Part shown: positions 30,755 to 39,400 of the stretch, in pieces | How positions within the stretch are numbered: position 1 is the first letter of the stretch | Layout: every line of letters starts with the position of its first letter | Assembly (NCBI RefSeq): GCF_013299165.1 | Contig: NZ_JAAFKD010000003.1 | Span: 247,381-311,380 of the forward strand | Length of the DNA stretch: 64,000 bases | Direction of reading: 5' to 3' | Source: Microcoleus sp. bin38.metabat.b11b12b14.051 | GTDB taxonomy: Bacteria > Cyanobacteriota > Cyanobacteriia > Cyanobacteriales > Microcoleaceae | Notes under the pieces: model-generated | Seen by the model: only the letters and a program-made list of their open reading frames with translations | What the model was told of the DNA's origin: nothing | Databases searched by the model: none | Position numbers and translations under genes: made by a program

Positions 30755-30900
30755 ATACCGGGCGATTGAAATCGCGTCTACAAAAGCAAAACCCGGATGG
30801 TGCGCGGGTTGAATACCAGGCGGTTAAAATTACGTTATCTTCTTCAGTCCGCGGAGGCGGACATCGTTTGTGTAGGGGCGATTTCAATCGCCGACTCTTA
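30755..30900. repeat. Degenerate GGCGGTTGAAACCGC-type repeats
   Basis: GGGCGATTGAAATCGCGTCT, GCGCGGGTTGAATACCAGGC and GGGGCGATTTCAATCGCC are diverged relatives of the 58-bp array at 49660-49925. They fill the 200-bp gap between phzF and trpE. Confidence 0.65.
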
Positions 30901-30933
30901 TCGACATCGACTCTTATTTTAAACCCAGACTTG

Positions 30934-32484
30934 CTACTTCAAACAGCGAATAGCCTGCAACATACCCCTGGCTTTATTGAGAGTTTCTTCATACTCCATA
31001 TCTGGGTTAGAATCAGCCACCAAACCAGCACCAGCTTGCACGGAAACCGAATGTTTGTCACCTCCCTGCGATTGAACAACCATAGTCCGAATTGCGATCG
31101 CACTATTCAACTGTCCCTCAAAATCATAAAATCCGTAAACCCCAGAATATGGGCCGCGGCGACAACCTTCCAACTCGTGCACGATTTCCATCGCCCGAAT
31201 CTTCGGAGCACCGCTAACAGTACCAGCGGGAAAACCAGCCTTCAACAAATCCCAAGCAGTCTTATCCTCTGCCAATTCTCCGATTACATTGCTCACAATG
31301 TGCATCACATGAGAATAACGCTCAATCCCCATTAATTCATCAACTTTTACAGTCCCGCTGCGGCAGACTCTACCTAAATCATTTCTGCCCAAATCAACTA
31401 ACATCACGTGTTCCGCAATTTCCTTAGGATCTTGCAGCAATTCCGCAGCCAAAGCATCATCTTGTTGAGGAGTTTTGCCCCGGCGGCGCGTACCAGCAAT
31501 CGGCCGCAAAGTTGCAATTCTTTTGCCGTCAGCAGTGTTTTCTGCTTTCACCATAATCTCGGGACTGGAACCGATAATCTGCCAATCTCCGAAATTGAAA
31601 TAAGCCATATACGGAGAAGGATTGATCAGGCGCAAAGAGCGGTAAAGTGCGAAAGGATCGCCGCTGTATTCAGCTTGCAGCCGTTGCGAAATTACTACCT
31701 GAAAAATATCTCCGGCTTTGATATAATCTTTCGCCTTCAAGACATTGGCACAATACTGTTCGCGAGTGGTATTGCTGCTGTAAGCTGATTCTGTATTCTC
31801 ACTTGTGGAACGGGCATCTTGCCCGTCGTAACTCGGCGGAGTCCATTCTAGGAGAGTAGATTGCTGTGAAAGTGGCGATTTTAGCTTATTTACTAACTGA
31901 GAAACCCGATCGCACGCCGCCCCATAAGCCTCTGCCAAATCCACACCAGTCTCGCGCAAATCCGCATAGCCTACAGCCCAGATTTTCCGCTTTACCTGGT
32001 CAAAAATCAGCAAATTATCAACCTGCATCCACAATCCATCCGGCAAATCATCCTCGCTCGCTGGATGCACCGGCACTCGCGATTCTATCCACTTAATTAA
32101 CTCATAACCCCAAAAACCGAATAACCCGCCAATTCCCGGCGGTAACTGCGGCAATTTCACCGGTTTGTAAGGCTGCAAACACTCGGTTAAAGCCGCAAAC
32201 GGATCGCCCGTAAATACTTTTTGGGAACCATCGCGGTAAACTTGAGTTGTACGATCGCCCCTAGCCTCCAAAATCCACAACGGATCGCAGCCTAAGAAAC
32301 TATAACGCCCAACCTTCTCCCCGCCTTCCACCGACTCCAGCAGAAAACTGTAGGGTTGACCCGCGCACACCCGATACCACGCAGATACAGGCGTATCCAA
32401 ATCAGCCACCCATTCTTGATACACGGGTACAAAATTGCCTTGTTTCGCCAGTTCCGAAAATTGTGAGAAATCGGGAAATATCAT
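30934..32484 (-). CDS. trpE: Anthranilate synthase component I
   Basis: Converts chorismate to anthranilate with the glutaminase subunit TrpG. The ATG at 32484 (MIFPDFSQF) starts the conserved protein, 516 residues. The frame stays open another 54 codons upstream, but those only translate a GAAGGAA microsatellite and are rejected. Motifs: [18 protein letters not shown] (feedback Trp-binding region with the LLES element), [31 protein letters not shown] and [11 protein letters not shown]. trpG is not adjacent; a candidate lies 15 kb away at 47526-48113. Confidence 0.95.
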   Translation of the reverse strand: MIFPDFSQFSELAKQGNFVPVYQEWVADLDTPVSAWYRVCAGQPYSFLLESVEGGEKVGRYSFLGCDPLWILEARGDRTTQVYRDGSQKVFTGDPFAALTECLQPYKPVKLPQLPPGIGGLFGFWGYELIKWIESRVPVHPASEDDLPDGLWMQVDNLLIFDQVKRKIWAVGYADLRETGVDLAEAYGAACDRVSQLVNKLKSPLSQQSTLLEWTPPSYDGQDARSTSENTESAYSSNTTREQYCANVLKAKDYIKAGDIFQVVISQRLQAEYSGDPFALYRSLRLINPSPYMAYFNFGDWQIIGSSPEIMVKAENTADGKRIATLRPIAGTRRRGKTPQQDDALAAELLQDPKEIAEHVMLVDLGRNDLGRVCRSGTVKVDELMGIERYSHVMHIVSNVIGELAEDKTAWDLLKAGFPAGTVSGAPKIRAMEIVHELEGCRRGPYSGVYGFYDFEGQLNSAIAIRTMVVQSQGGDKHSVSVQAGAGLVADSNPDMEYEETLNKARGMLQAIRCLK

Positions 32485-32489
32485 AAAGT

Positions 32490-32632
32490 AGAAGGAAGAA
32501 GGAAGAAGGAAGAAGGAAGAAGGAAGAAGGAAGAAGGAAGAAGAAAGAAGGAAGAAGGAAGAAGGAAATAGAGAAAGAAGAAGAAGAAAGAACAAATAAG
32601 AAGAAGAAAGAACAAAGAAGAAATACACACCA
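32490..32632. repeat. GAAGGAA heptamer microsatellite in the trpE leader
   Basis: AGAAGGA repeated in tandem from about 32490 to 32570, then degenerate AGAAAGAAC units to 32632. On the trpE transcript this is a pyrimidine tract (CTTCTTCC) directly before the start codon. A matching heptamer tract lies right after trpG at 47480-47525. Confidence 0.9.
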
Positions 32633-32683
32633 ACCTTTTTATCCATACATATTGTATGTTTAATTAAGTTGATTTACTTACAA

Positions 32684-33547
32684 TCAATAAACAAAAGACG
32701 GAAACCAACAGCCCTCGGGTGGCCGGTACTCGCCAACTGCCATCACCGCCATCGGCTTGACGGCCCGCAGCCCGGATTGCAAGCACCAGCGAAACAAACT
32801 TGCGTACCTCAGCGGCAAGTGAAAAGCTAGCACATCTTCGGAACTGTACGCAGCAGCCCCCAAGAGCAAAACCTGCATATCTGTCTCGGTTTCGGCGACG
32901 CTGTGACCCAAAGTGGACACCGCACAAGTATAAGCCACAATCCGACCTTGCTGGCAAGCAACCAAGGGAGAATAGTTATTCAGGGCGTATTCAATCTCGG
33001 AAGTTCGATCGCACCCACAGACTTTTTCGCACAAAGCCACGCATTCGCCAACATCCTCACTAGCCATCGGCCGTACCTCAAACCCATACTGTGGCGGGCT
33101 GTGAAACTTCCCCTCCATTAACACGAAAGGTTCCTTCACCTCAAAACCCAGAGAAGCGTACAGCGACAGCGAAGCCATGTTGAAAGATTCTTGCACCAAA
33201 CGGATGCCCAGAGCGTCTTTTCCCTGTTCCAGTAAGGCTTTCATGATTTCGCGCCCTGCGCCGCGGCCTTGAAAAGTGCGATCGACACTCACAGGCCCAA
33301 TACCGCGAATCGGGTTGCGTTCGTCCATAAACCCGCAGCCGACAACCGCACCCTCACTCTCGGCTACAACGCCGAAATACGAAGGACTTTCGATCCAAAA
33401 CCGAGTGATTTCGGCAGCCAGCTCTACTGTCAGAAAATCTGTATGAGGGAAGCAGTGGCGATCGGAAATATCTTTAAAAGCTTCATAATTAATGCGAGCG
33501 CAAACATCGATATCAGAAATCTGCGATCGCCTGATTGCGACATTCAT
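32684..33547 (-). CDS. GNAT acetyltransferase with two tandem domains
   Basis: 287 residues from the ATG at 33547 (MNVAIRRSQISDIDVC); a longer frame to 33679 would add 44 basic residues without family character. The first GNAT domain (residues ~1-150) carries VSVDRTFQGRGAGREIMKAL, the acetyl-CoA loop QGRGAG. The second (residues ~155-287) has ASEDVGECVALCEKVCG and lacks a clear loop in its C-terminal part, so it is probably a degenerate partner domain. The substrate is unknown. Independent of trpE, 199 bp away. Confidence 0.83.
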   Translation of the reverse strand: MNVAIRRSQISDIDVCARINYEAFKDISDRHCFPHTDFLTVELAAEITRFWIESPSYFGVVAESEGAVVGCGFMDERNPIRGIGPVSVDRTFQGRGAGREIMKALLEQGKDALGIRLVQESFNMASLSLYASLGFEVKEPFVLMEGKFHSPPQYGFEVRPMASEDVGECVALCEKVCGCDRTSEIEYALNNYSPLVACQQGRIVAYTCAVSTLGHSVAETETDMQVLLLGAAAYSSEDVLAFHLPLRYASLFRWCLQSGLRAVKPMAVMAVGEYRPPEGCWFPSFVY

Positions 33548-33666
33548 TTTTAATTTAACGATTAACTTTTTAATTAAATTCGATGTTTGCAGTAGCAGTC
33601 GGGCGCGGCCCATTCCTTTCAACTTAACCCTAAAACCATTGATAAATCTCGCTTTTCTCCGAGTCC

Positions 33667-33750
33667 AGATCCCCCTCAATCCCCCTTAAGAAGGGGGAGG
33701 AAAGAGAATACTCTTGTCCCCCCCTTCCTAAGGGGGGCTAGGGGGGATCT
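33667..33750. repeat. Palindromic AGATCCCCC element
   Basis: AGATCCCCCTCAATCCCCCT then TAAGAAGGGGGAGG on the left, and CCCCCCTTCCTAAGGGGGGC then TAGGGGGGATCT on the right. The outer ends are inverted repeats. The same family has invaded valS at 10391-10438. Confidence 0.85.
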
Positions 33751-33811
33751 GTCTTAACTAAGCAGTTCGAGGCAATATTACCTATGTCTTGCTCAGCAAT
33801 GCAGCGATCGC

Positions 33812-34237
33812 TTAAGGATCGTAAGTCTTCTTACCAGTAAACTTCACCTTAATCGGATTTGGATTGCTGCCAATATTGCGAGGGACACTACCGTTGGCAA
33901 CACGACCTTCGTTCACCTTCTCAGGGAACACGCCATCCTTGGGATGCAGGTACTCATTAGAACCGTCGGGAAATACGCGGTAGATTTTGTAGTTCGAGAT
34001 TTTGAATTTCGCCCGCAGTTGCTGGCCGCCCAAAGCGATGCACTGCTCCTTCCGGGGCAGATACAGCAAATTGTCGCCTTGACGCATAATCGCAGCGCCA
34101 CCCGAAGGCATTTCAAACACTTGTTCCTTGGGGCTAGTCCAAGTGATAGCATACTTCTCTTCAACTAGCGCCTTGGTCAGCAAGCCGCCGGTGCTGCCGC
34201 CGAAGATGGGGGGTTGTCCAGTCAGTTCTTCTGCCAT
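33812..34237 (-). CDS. psaD: Photosystem I reaction centre subunit II
   Basis: Stromal-side (cytoplasmic) PSI subunit that docks ferredoxin. 141 residues from the ATG at 34237 ([20 protein letters not shown]), the conserved start; the frame extends 12 codons further upstream without family similarity. Diagnostic stretches are [27 protein letters not shown]-like [11 protein letters not shown] and [20 protein letters not shown], which provide the basic ferredoxin-docking surface. Monocistronic as seen here. Confidence 0.97.
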   Translation of the reverse strand: MAEELTGQPPIFGGSTGGLLTKALVEEKYAITWTSPKEQVFEMPSGGAAIMRQGDNLLYLPRKEQCIALGGQQLRAKFKISNYKIYRVFPDGSNEYLHPKDGVFPEKVNEGRVANGSVPRNIGSNPNPIKVKFTGKKTYDP

Positions 34238-34662
34238 AGATATATCCAAAGGATTTTCCAGGCATCGTATCATCGAGACTGTACCCTGTTCTCGAAATTG
34301 TAAGGAAAATTAACAGTTTTTTGGCGATCGATCTTTTTTGATAATTGGTAATTAGTAATTAATAATTGATACTTGGTAATTTATAGCAACCTTATAAAAT
34401 AAAATTCTCGCGTTGCGAATCAGCCCAAAATATCGCCAAAAACATGAATGCTTCGGATGCGCTACCAGCACCCGAAGCATCCCACATTCCCGCAACTCCC
34501 CCCACACACGCGATCGCACAAATATCGCCCCATCTTCAATGCAAAAATCGAAAATCCTATCAACCCTAAGGAATGAAAATTTAATAACTTGCACAAGTTT
34601 GTGGGGTGGGCGGGAGAGCCCGCCCCTCTTACAAGGGCGGGCGGGACACCCCACAATAACAA
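34238..34662. other. psaD upstream region with hairpin and MITE
   Basis: 425 bp. The psaD promoter should be in the part next to 34237, which is AT-rich (TAATTGGTAATTAGTAATTA around 34345). ATGCTTCGGATGCG facing ACCCGAAGCAT at 34448-34480 is a modest hairpin. From 34569 the region is a MITE-like element (separate entry). No gene seen. Confidence 0.5.
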
Positions 34663-34694
34663 TTAAAATTGTAAGTTATTTAATTTGCGATCCT
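34569..34694. mobile_element. MITE-like element, 126 bp, overlapping the end of the next gene
   Basis: Left end AAGGAATGAAAATTTAATAA, right end TTAAGTTATTTAATTTGCGA-type with TCCT; imperfect inverted repeats of about 26 bp. The centre is a GC-rich hairpin (GGGCGGGAGAGCCCGCCC and GGGCGGGCGGGACACCCCAC). A 118-bp relative lies at 57121-57238. Its right end supplies the last codons and stop of the peptidoglycan-binding gene at 34663. Confidence 0.8.
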
Positions 34695-35193
34695 CAGTCA
34701 AGAACCAATTCGGGTCATAGCCGCGCGGAATTTGACTCAAAGCAGCCCAAGTTTGCCGATCGACAATCCCGTCGGCCTTGAGCCCAAAGCTTTTTTGAAA
34801 TGCGCGAACAGCCCCATCAGTCAAATTAGAAAACACGCCGTCAATCGAGCCGCCGTAGTGCTTGGAAACCTTCAGCACTTCCTGAACAGTAGCGACTGCT
34901 TCCCCAGAACAGCCCAATTTTACTACCGGCATATTAACAGGACTTTCAGTATAAAGCGCCTCCCAAGTCAGCGGCCCGACAATCCCGTCCGGCGACAAGA
35001 AAACCCGAAACTGAAATAATTTCACAGCAAAATCAACTGATGAGTTAAAAATTCCTTTCGCAGGTTGGCGGTAAACGCGCAACTTGGTTAGCATTTGTTC
35101 GAGTTCCAATACTGCTTGACCTTGAGAACCTAATTGCAGTTGCGGTTTGTTGGCGATTGCTCGGGTAGATTTCATCTTGGTTATCAATGACAT
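34663..35193 (-). CDS. Peptidoglycan-binding protein with two PG_binding_1 domains
   Basis: 176 residues. Two repeats of the helical peptidoglycan-binding domain: residues ~19-80 (GSQGQAVLELEQMLTKL ... SPDGIVGPLTWEAL) and ~92-160 (GCSGEAVATVQEVLKV ... KADGIVDRQTWAAL). No catalytic domain and no clear signal peptide. The last ~7 residues (KLNNLQF) and the stop come from the end of a MITE-like element, so the original C-terminus has been replaced or trimmed. Confidence 0.88.
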   Translation of the reverse strand: MSLITKMKSTRAIANKPQLQLGSQGQAVLELEQMLTKLRVYRQPAKGIFNSSVDFAVKLFQFRVFLSPDGIVGPLTWEALYTESPVNMPVVKLGCSGEAVATVQEVLKVSKHYGGSIDGVFSNLTDGAVRAFQKSFGLKADGIVDRQTWAALSQIPRGYDPNWFLTEDRKLNNLQF

Positions 35194-36221
35194 AATAAAT
35201 TTTGCTCACCTCTAGGTTTGAGTATTCCGATCGCAAAAAACTCTTTCCGGGCCAAATATTGGCATTCTCAACTTTTCACGAATCCACACTAGCGCCCGCC
35301 CGTGTCTCAACAGATTCGATCGACTTTTACCCTCTCAGGAGTTCTGCGCCTCAGACTTCTCCTCAAAATATCCCCGTACTCCATTCGTATCAAAACCCTA
35401 AATTTTGCCTGAAAACTGGGTTTAAGAGGCAAACGCATCTTACATCTGCTTCAAGATTTTTCAATCCTAATACCCAACACCGCCCGATCGCATCACCTGC
35501 AAGGCCGATATCGCAGCGCGAGTCGATTTGAGCTTTGAGATATCAGATGATGCGAGCCCGCAGATTAATCTGCCGCTAGCAACAGGCGCCAGCCCCTCGT
35601 CCGTCGTTGAGTCGAAAATTTGGCGCTATTGACGGCTTTTGTCGCACAGCAAGAAGTATCCGTTGCTTGGGCGGAGGCGATAGGGATATGGTGGCGGCGG
35701 GTTTTAGTGTAAAAAATTTTCTGTGGTATCCTGCATCGATCGAGAATTACGCTCCCAAACGCTCTAAAACCAGGTTTTTTAACTTAATTACACGCTTTTA
35801 ATCAAGTATTCTCCTTAAAAAAGCGAGTTTTTTCGCAATTGTTATTAAGCAAGCGCCACGAACTGCCGACAACCAGAGTTTTTAGCTAAGTAATCTCACC
35901 AGCATCCACCAGAAAAGGAGATTTTACACCTAAGTAATATCCGCAGCATACACCTAGAATTATATGATTAGGCAAACAAAGCGCCCTTCAAGACTCGTAT
36001 AATAATAAGCTATTTATGTGATTACTTGTGGTGTCAAGCAATCTGCCAATTCTGCAATTGCTTGCGGCACCTCGCCACGACTAGCTCCCGATCTATGCGC
36101 TCAGTTTATATTCTAAAAGTTTAATAAAATAATTTACAACAATCCGCAGGATGTTGTACTATTTCAGTTAAATCCTGTAACACTTCCCCAGGGGGAAAGA
36201 AAAATCAAGGGTTGCAACTTC

Positions 36222-36237
36222 TAGGTCGAGCGACCTA
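36222..36237. promoter_or_regulatory. Inverted repeat TAGGTCG-N2-CGACCTA
   Basis: Perfect 7-bp arms around a 2-bp spacer, about 180 bp ahead of the kinase gene. Could be an operator; function inferred from symmetry and place only. Confidence 0.3.
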
Positions 36238-36282
36238 TTCAAACAAAAACACCTGTCAATACGTAAGTAATTTTAAATTTGT

Positions 36283-36302
36283 GCGATGTATCGATACATC
36301 GC
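36283..36302. promoter_or_regulatory. Perfect 20-bp palindrome GCGATGTATCGATACATCGC
   Basis: Fully symmetrical, without spacer, 118 bp before the start of the large kinase gene. Suited to a dimeric regulator. No known regulon motif was recognised. Confidence 0.4.
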
Positions 36303-36420
36303 TTCAATCTCCTTTTTTGCTACTTGTTTGCCACATTGCGATCGGCGCTATTCATCTGGGTTCCATCTGTGCCATTCTAGAATTGGAAATTAATTTATAA
36401 TAAACCGGGAAAAATCAACT

Positions 36421-39400
36421 ATGCTGACAGCTTCAGAGCTTTTTGGTTACAAATTACAAGAACTAATTCACCAAGGAACTAACACAGTTATCTATCGGGG
36501 CATATCCACAGCAGAAAAACAATTAGTCATTCTCAAAGTTTTAAACACCGACTGTCCAACACTAGAACAGGTCGCCCGTTTTAAACACGAATATCAAATC
36601 ACCGAACATCTCGACAGTGAGTATGTCATCAAAGTTCACCGACTGGAAGCTCATCAAAATAACTTGGTATTAGTGTTAGAGGATATGGGAGGTATCTCGC
36701 TGAAACAATGGATAAACACGCTAGCAAAAAAACCGCAATTTTCCTGTATACCAACCAATAGTCCAGCAGACAAGCCCCAAAATTATTCCTTATCCACAAA
36801 CGATTTTTTAGACACGGCTTTACCCTTGGCAAAAGCTTTAGTATTCCTGCATCAAAATCAAATCATTCACAAAGACATCAAACCGCATAATGTTATCATA
36901 AATCCGCAAACAAAGCAAGTAAAACTTGCTGATTTTAGCATCGCTTCCCGGTTAAGAAAAGAACAAACAGACCTAAAAAATCCTGATCGCCTAGAAGGAA
37001 CCCTCGCCTATATGTCGCCCGAACAAACCGGGCGCATGAACCGCCATTTAGACTACCGCAGCGATTTCTACTCTCTCGGTGTCACGTTTTACGAATTGCT
37101 GACAGGACAATTACCATTTACCAGCAGTGACCCGTTAGAAATGGTGTACTGTCACATAGCCAAACAACCCCCTCCCCTGCAACAATTAAACCCACAAATT
37201 CCGCCAGTTTTGACTCTGATTGTAGCAAAACTCATGGCAAAAAATGCCGAAGATAGATATCAAAGTGCCACAGGATTGTTAGCAGATTTAGAACTCTGCC
37301 AAAATCAAATCGATAATTCAGGTACAATTTCTAACTTTATCCCCGGACAACTAGATGCCCTGAGTCAGTTGTCAATTCCTCAGAAACTCTACGGGCGAGA
37401 AACGCAAATAGCCCAACTATTACAAATATTCGATCGCGCCAGCAAAGGCAGCAGCGAAATTGTCCAGATCGGCGGCTACTCCGGCACCGGGAAATCTGCA
37501 TTAGTACATGAAATTGTCCGCGATATAACGCGAAAACGCGGCTATTTCATCTCCGGTAAATTCGACCAATTTAAGCGAAATGTTCCCTACGCTTCTTTCA
37601 CTCAAGCTATCGGTAGTTTTGTGCAGCAAATCTTAATGGAAAGCCCTACTCAGCTAGCAGCATGGCGGCAAATACTCCTAGATGCTTTGCAGGAAAATGC
37701 TCGAATAGCGATCGATGCTATCCCGGAATTACAATTAATTTTGGGCGAGCAACCTCCCGTACCAAAACTCGGTGCTATTGAGTCTCAAAAGCGCTTCAAC
37801 CGAGTCATGAAGAAGTTTATCCAAGCAATTGCTACAGCCGAACATCCCTTAGTAATGTTTCTCGATGACTGTCAGTGGATAGATGCTGCCACAGTCAACT
37901 TATACCAACACAATTGCACCCAAAAAAACCCTTATTTGCTGGTTATTTTTGCTTGTCGAGATCACGAAATCAGTCCGACACATCCCTTCATGCTGTTAAT
38001 TGAGACAATTCGTACCGCAGGAATTTCGATCGCAAATATTGACCTAGAACCCTTAGCAACTTTTGAGGTAAATCGATTAGTTTCAGAGACTTTAAATTGT
38101 TGTCCAAGAAAAGCGGCCTTTTGGGAAAAATTGCTGGTAGAAAAAACTCACGGAAATCCCTTTTTTTTAAAGCAGTTATTCAAATCGCTATATCAAGAAA
38201 AATTGCTGACGTTTAACGTCAATGCTGCCGAGTGGGAGTGGGACATCCAACAAATTAAGCAGCACGATCTTTCGGAAAACGTGGTGGATTTAATGGTGAA
38301 AAAAATTCAGCATTTGTCAGAGCCAACTCAGAAAATTTTACAGTTAGCGGCCTGTGTCAACAACCAATTTACTTTAGAGATATTGTCAGTATCAAGCGAA
38401 CAATCTTTGACTAAAACAGCACAAGATTTGTGGGAAGCGCTGGAAGTAGGATTGATTTTGCCTGTAGATGGCGCCTATCGATTACCGCAAGTATTGGAGC
38501 AGCAAGAATTAGAAAAATTAGGTAAAATAGCGAGCAAAGTGCGCTACAAGTTCTTGCACGATCGAGTACAACAAGCTGCTTATCTGATGATTCCTGACTC
38601 GCAAAAACAATCCGTGCACTGGAAGCTGGGACGCTTGTTGTTGCAAGCAAGCAATGAAGCGCAACGTCAAGAACAGATTTTTGATATTGTCAATCATTTG
38701 AATTTTGGTCGCAATTTGATTGCAAATCCTGAAGAGTTGTATGAATTAGCAGAATTGAATTTACTAGCAGGTAAAACTGCAAAAGTGGAAGCAGCTTTTG
38801 CCGATGCACTTACTTTTTTTCAAGCCGGGTGCGACTGTTTACCTGTGTCAAGTTGGCAAGATAATTATGCCTTAATTTTCACCCTAAATTTAGAACTGGG
38901 CGAAGCGGAATATTTAAACGGCAATAATGATGCAGCCCTAGCCATTTTAGACAGGATTTTACCCCAAACCCAGACTTTGTTAGAACAATCTGCGATCGCT
39001 GAATTAAAAATAACTTGTCTGCGGATGAAGAATGATTTATTGGCAGCTTATCAGCTAGGGATTCACACATTGAAAATTTTGGGGGTTGAGATTGAACCTT
39101 ACCCAGATGATGACTTTTTAGCCGGGGAATTAGTTCAGACTAAGAGGATGATTGGCAGCTCCGTCAATAGATTAGCAGATTTACCAGAACTTACCGAGCC
39201 GCTGCAACTCGCAGCTCACCGCATTTTGAAAGAACTTTTCCCGATCGCCTATTTTACCAGTCCCAACGCTCAATATCTCTGCGCCATGAAGTTTGTACAA
39301 ACGAGCATTCAATACGGCAATTCCCAACTTTCCGCCTTTGGTTACACTTTGTATGCGTTTACTTTGGTCAATAAATACCGCGAAATCGAGGCCGGTTGCG

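Larger units (their letters stand above)
35194..36420. other. 1.2-kb non-coding region before the giant sensor kinase
   Basis: No convincing gene in any frame; stop codons are frequent and composition varies. Features seen: repeated CTAAGTAAT(C/A)TC/CCGCAGCA(T/C)AC-type words around 35888-35950, TAGGTCG-AG-CGACCTA at 36222-36237 and a perfect 20-bp palindrome at 36283-36302. The length suggests a regulated promoter region for the gene at 36421, or remains of a decayed gene. Confidence 0.5.

Noticed and set aside
32485-32646. 54 extra N-terminal codons of trpE
   Set aside because: They translate a heptamer microsatellite into Phe/Leu/Ser runs; the conserved protein starts at 32484.
34352-34654. 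100-codon frame in the psaD upstream region
   Set aside because: It runs through the MITE hairpin and has no conserved character.
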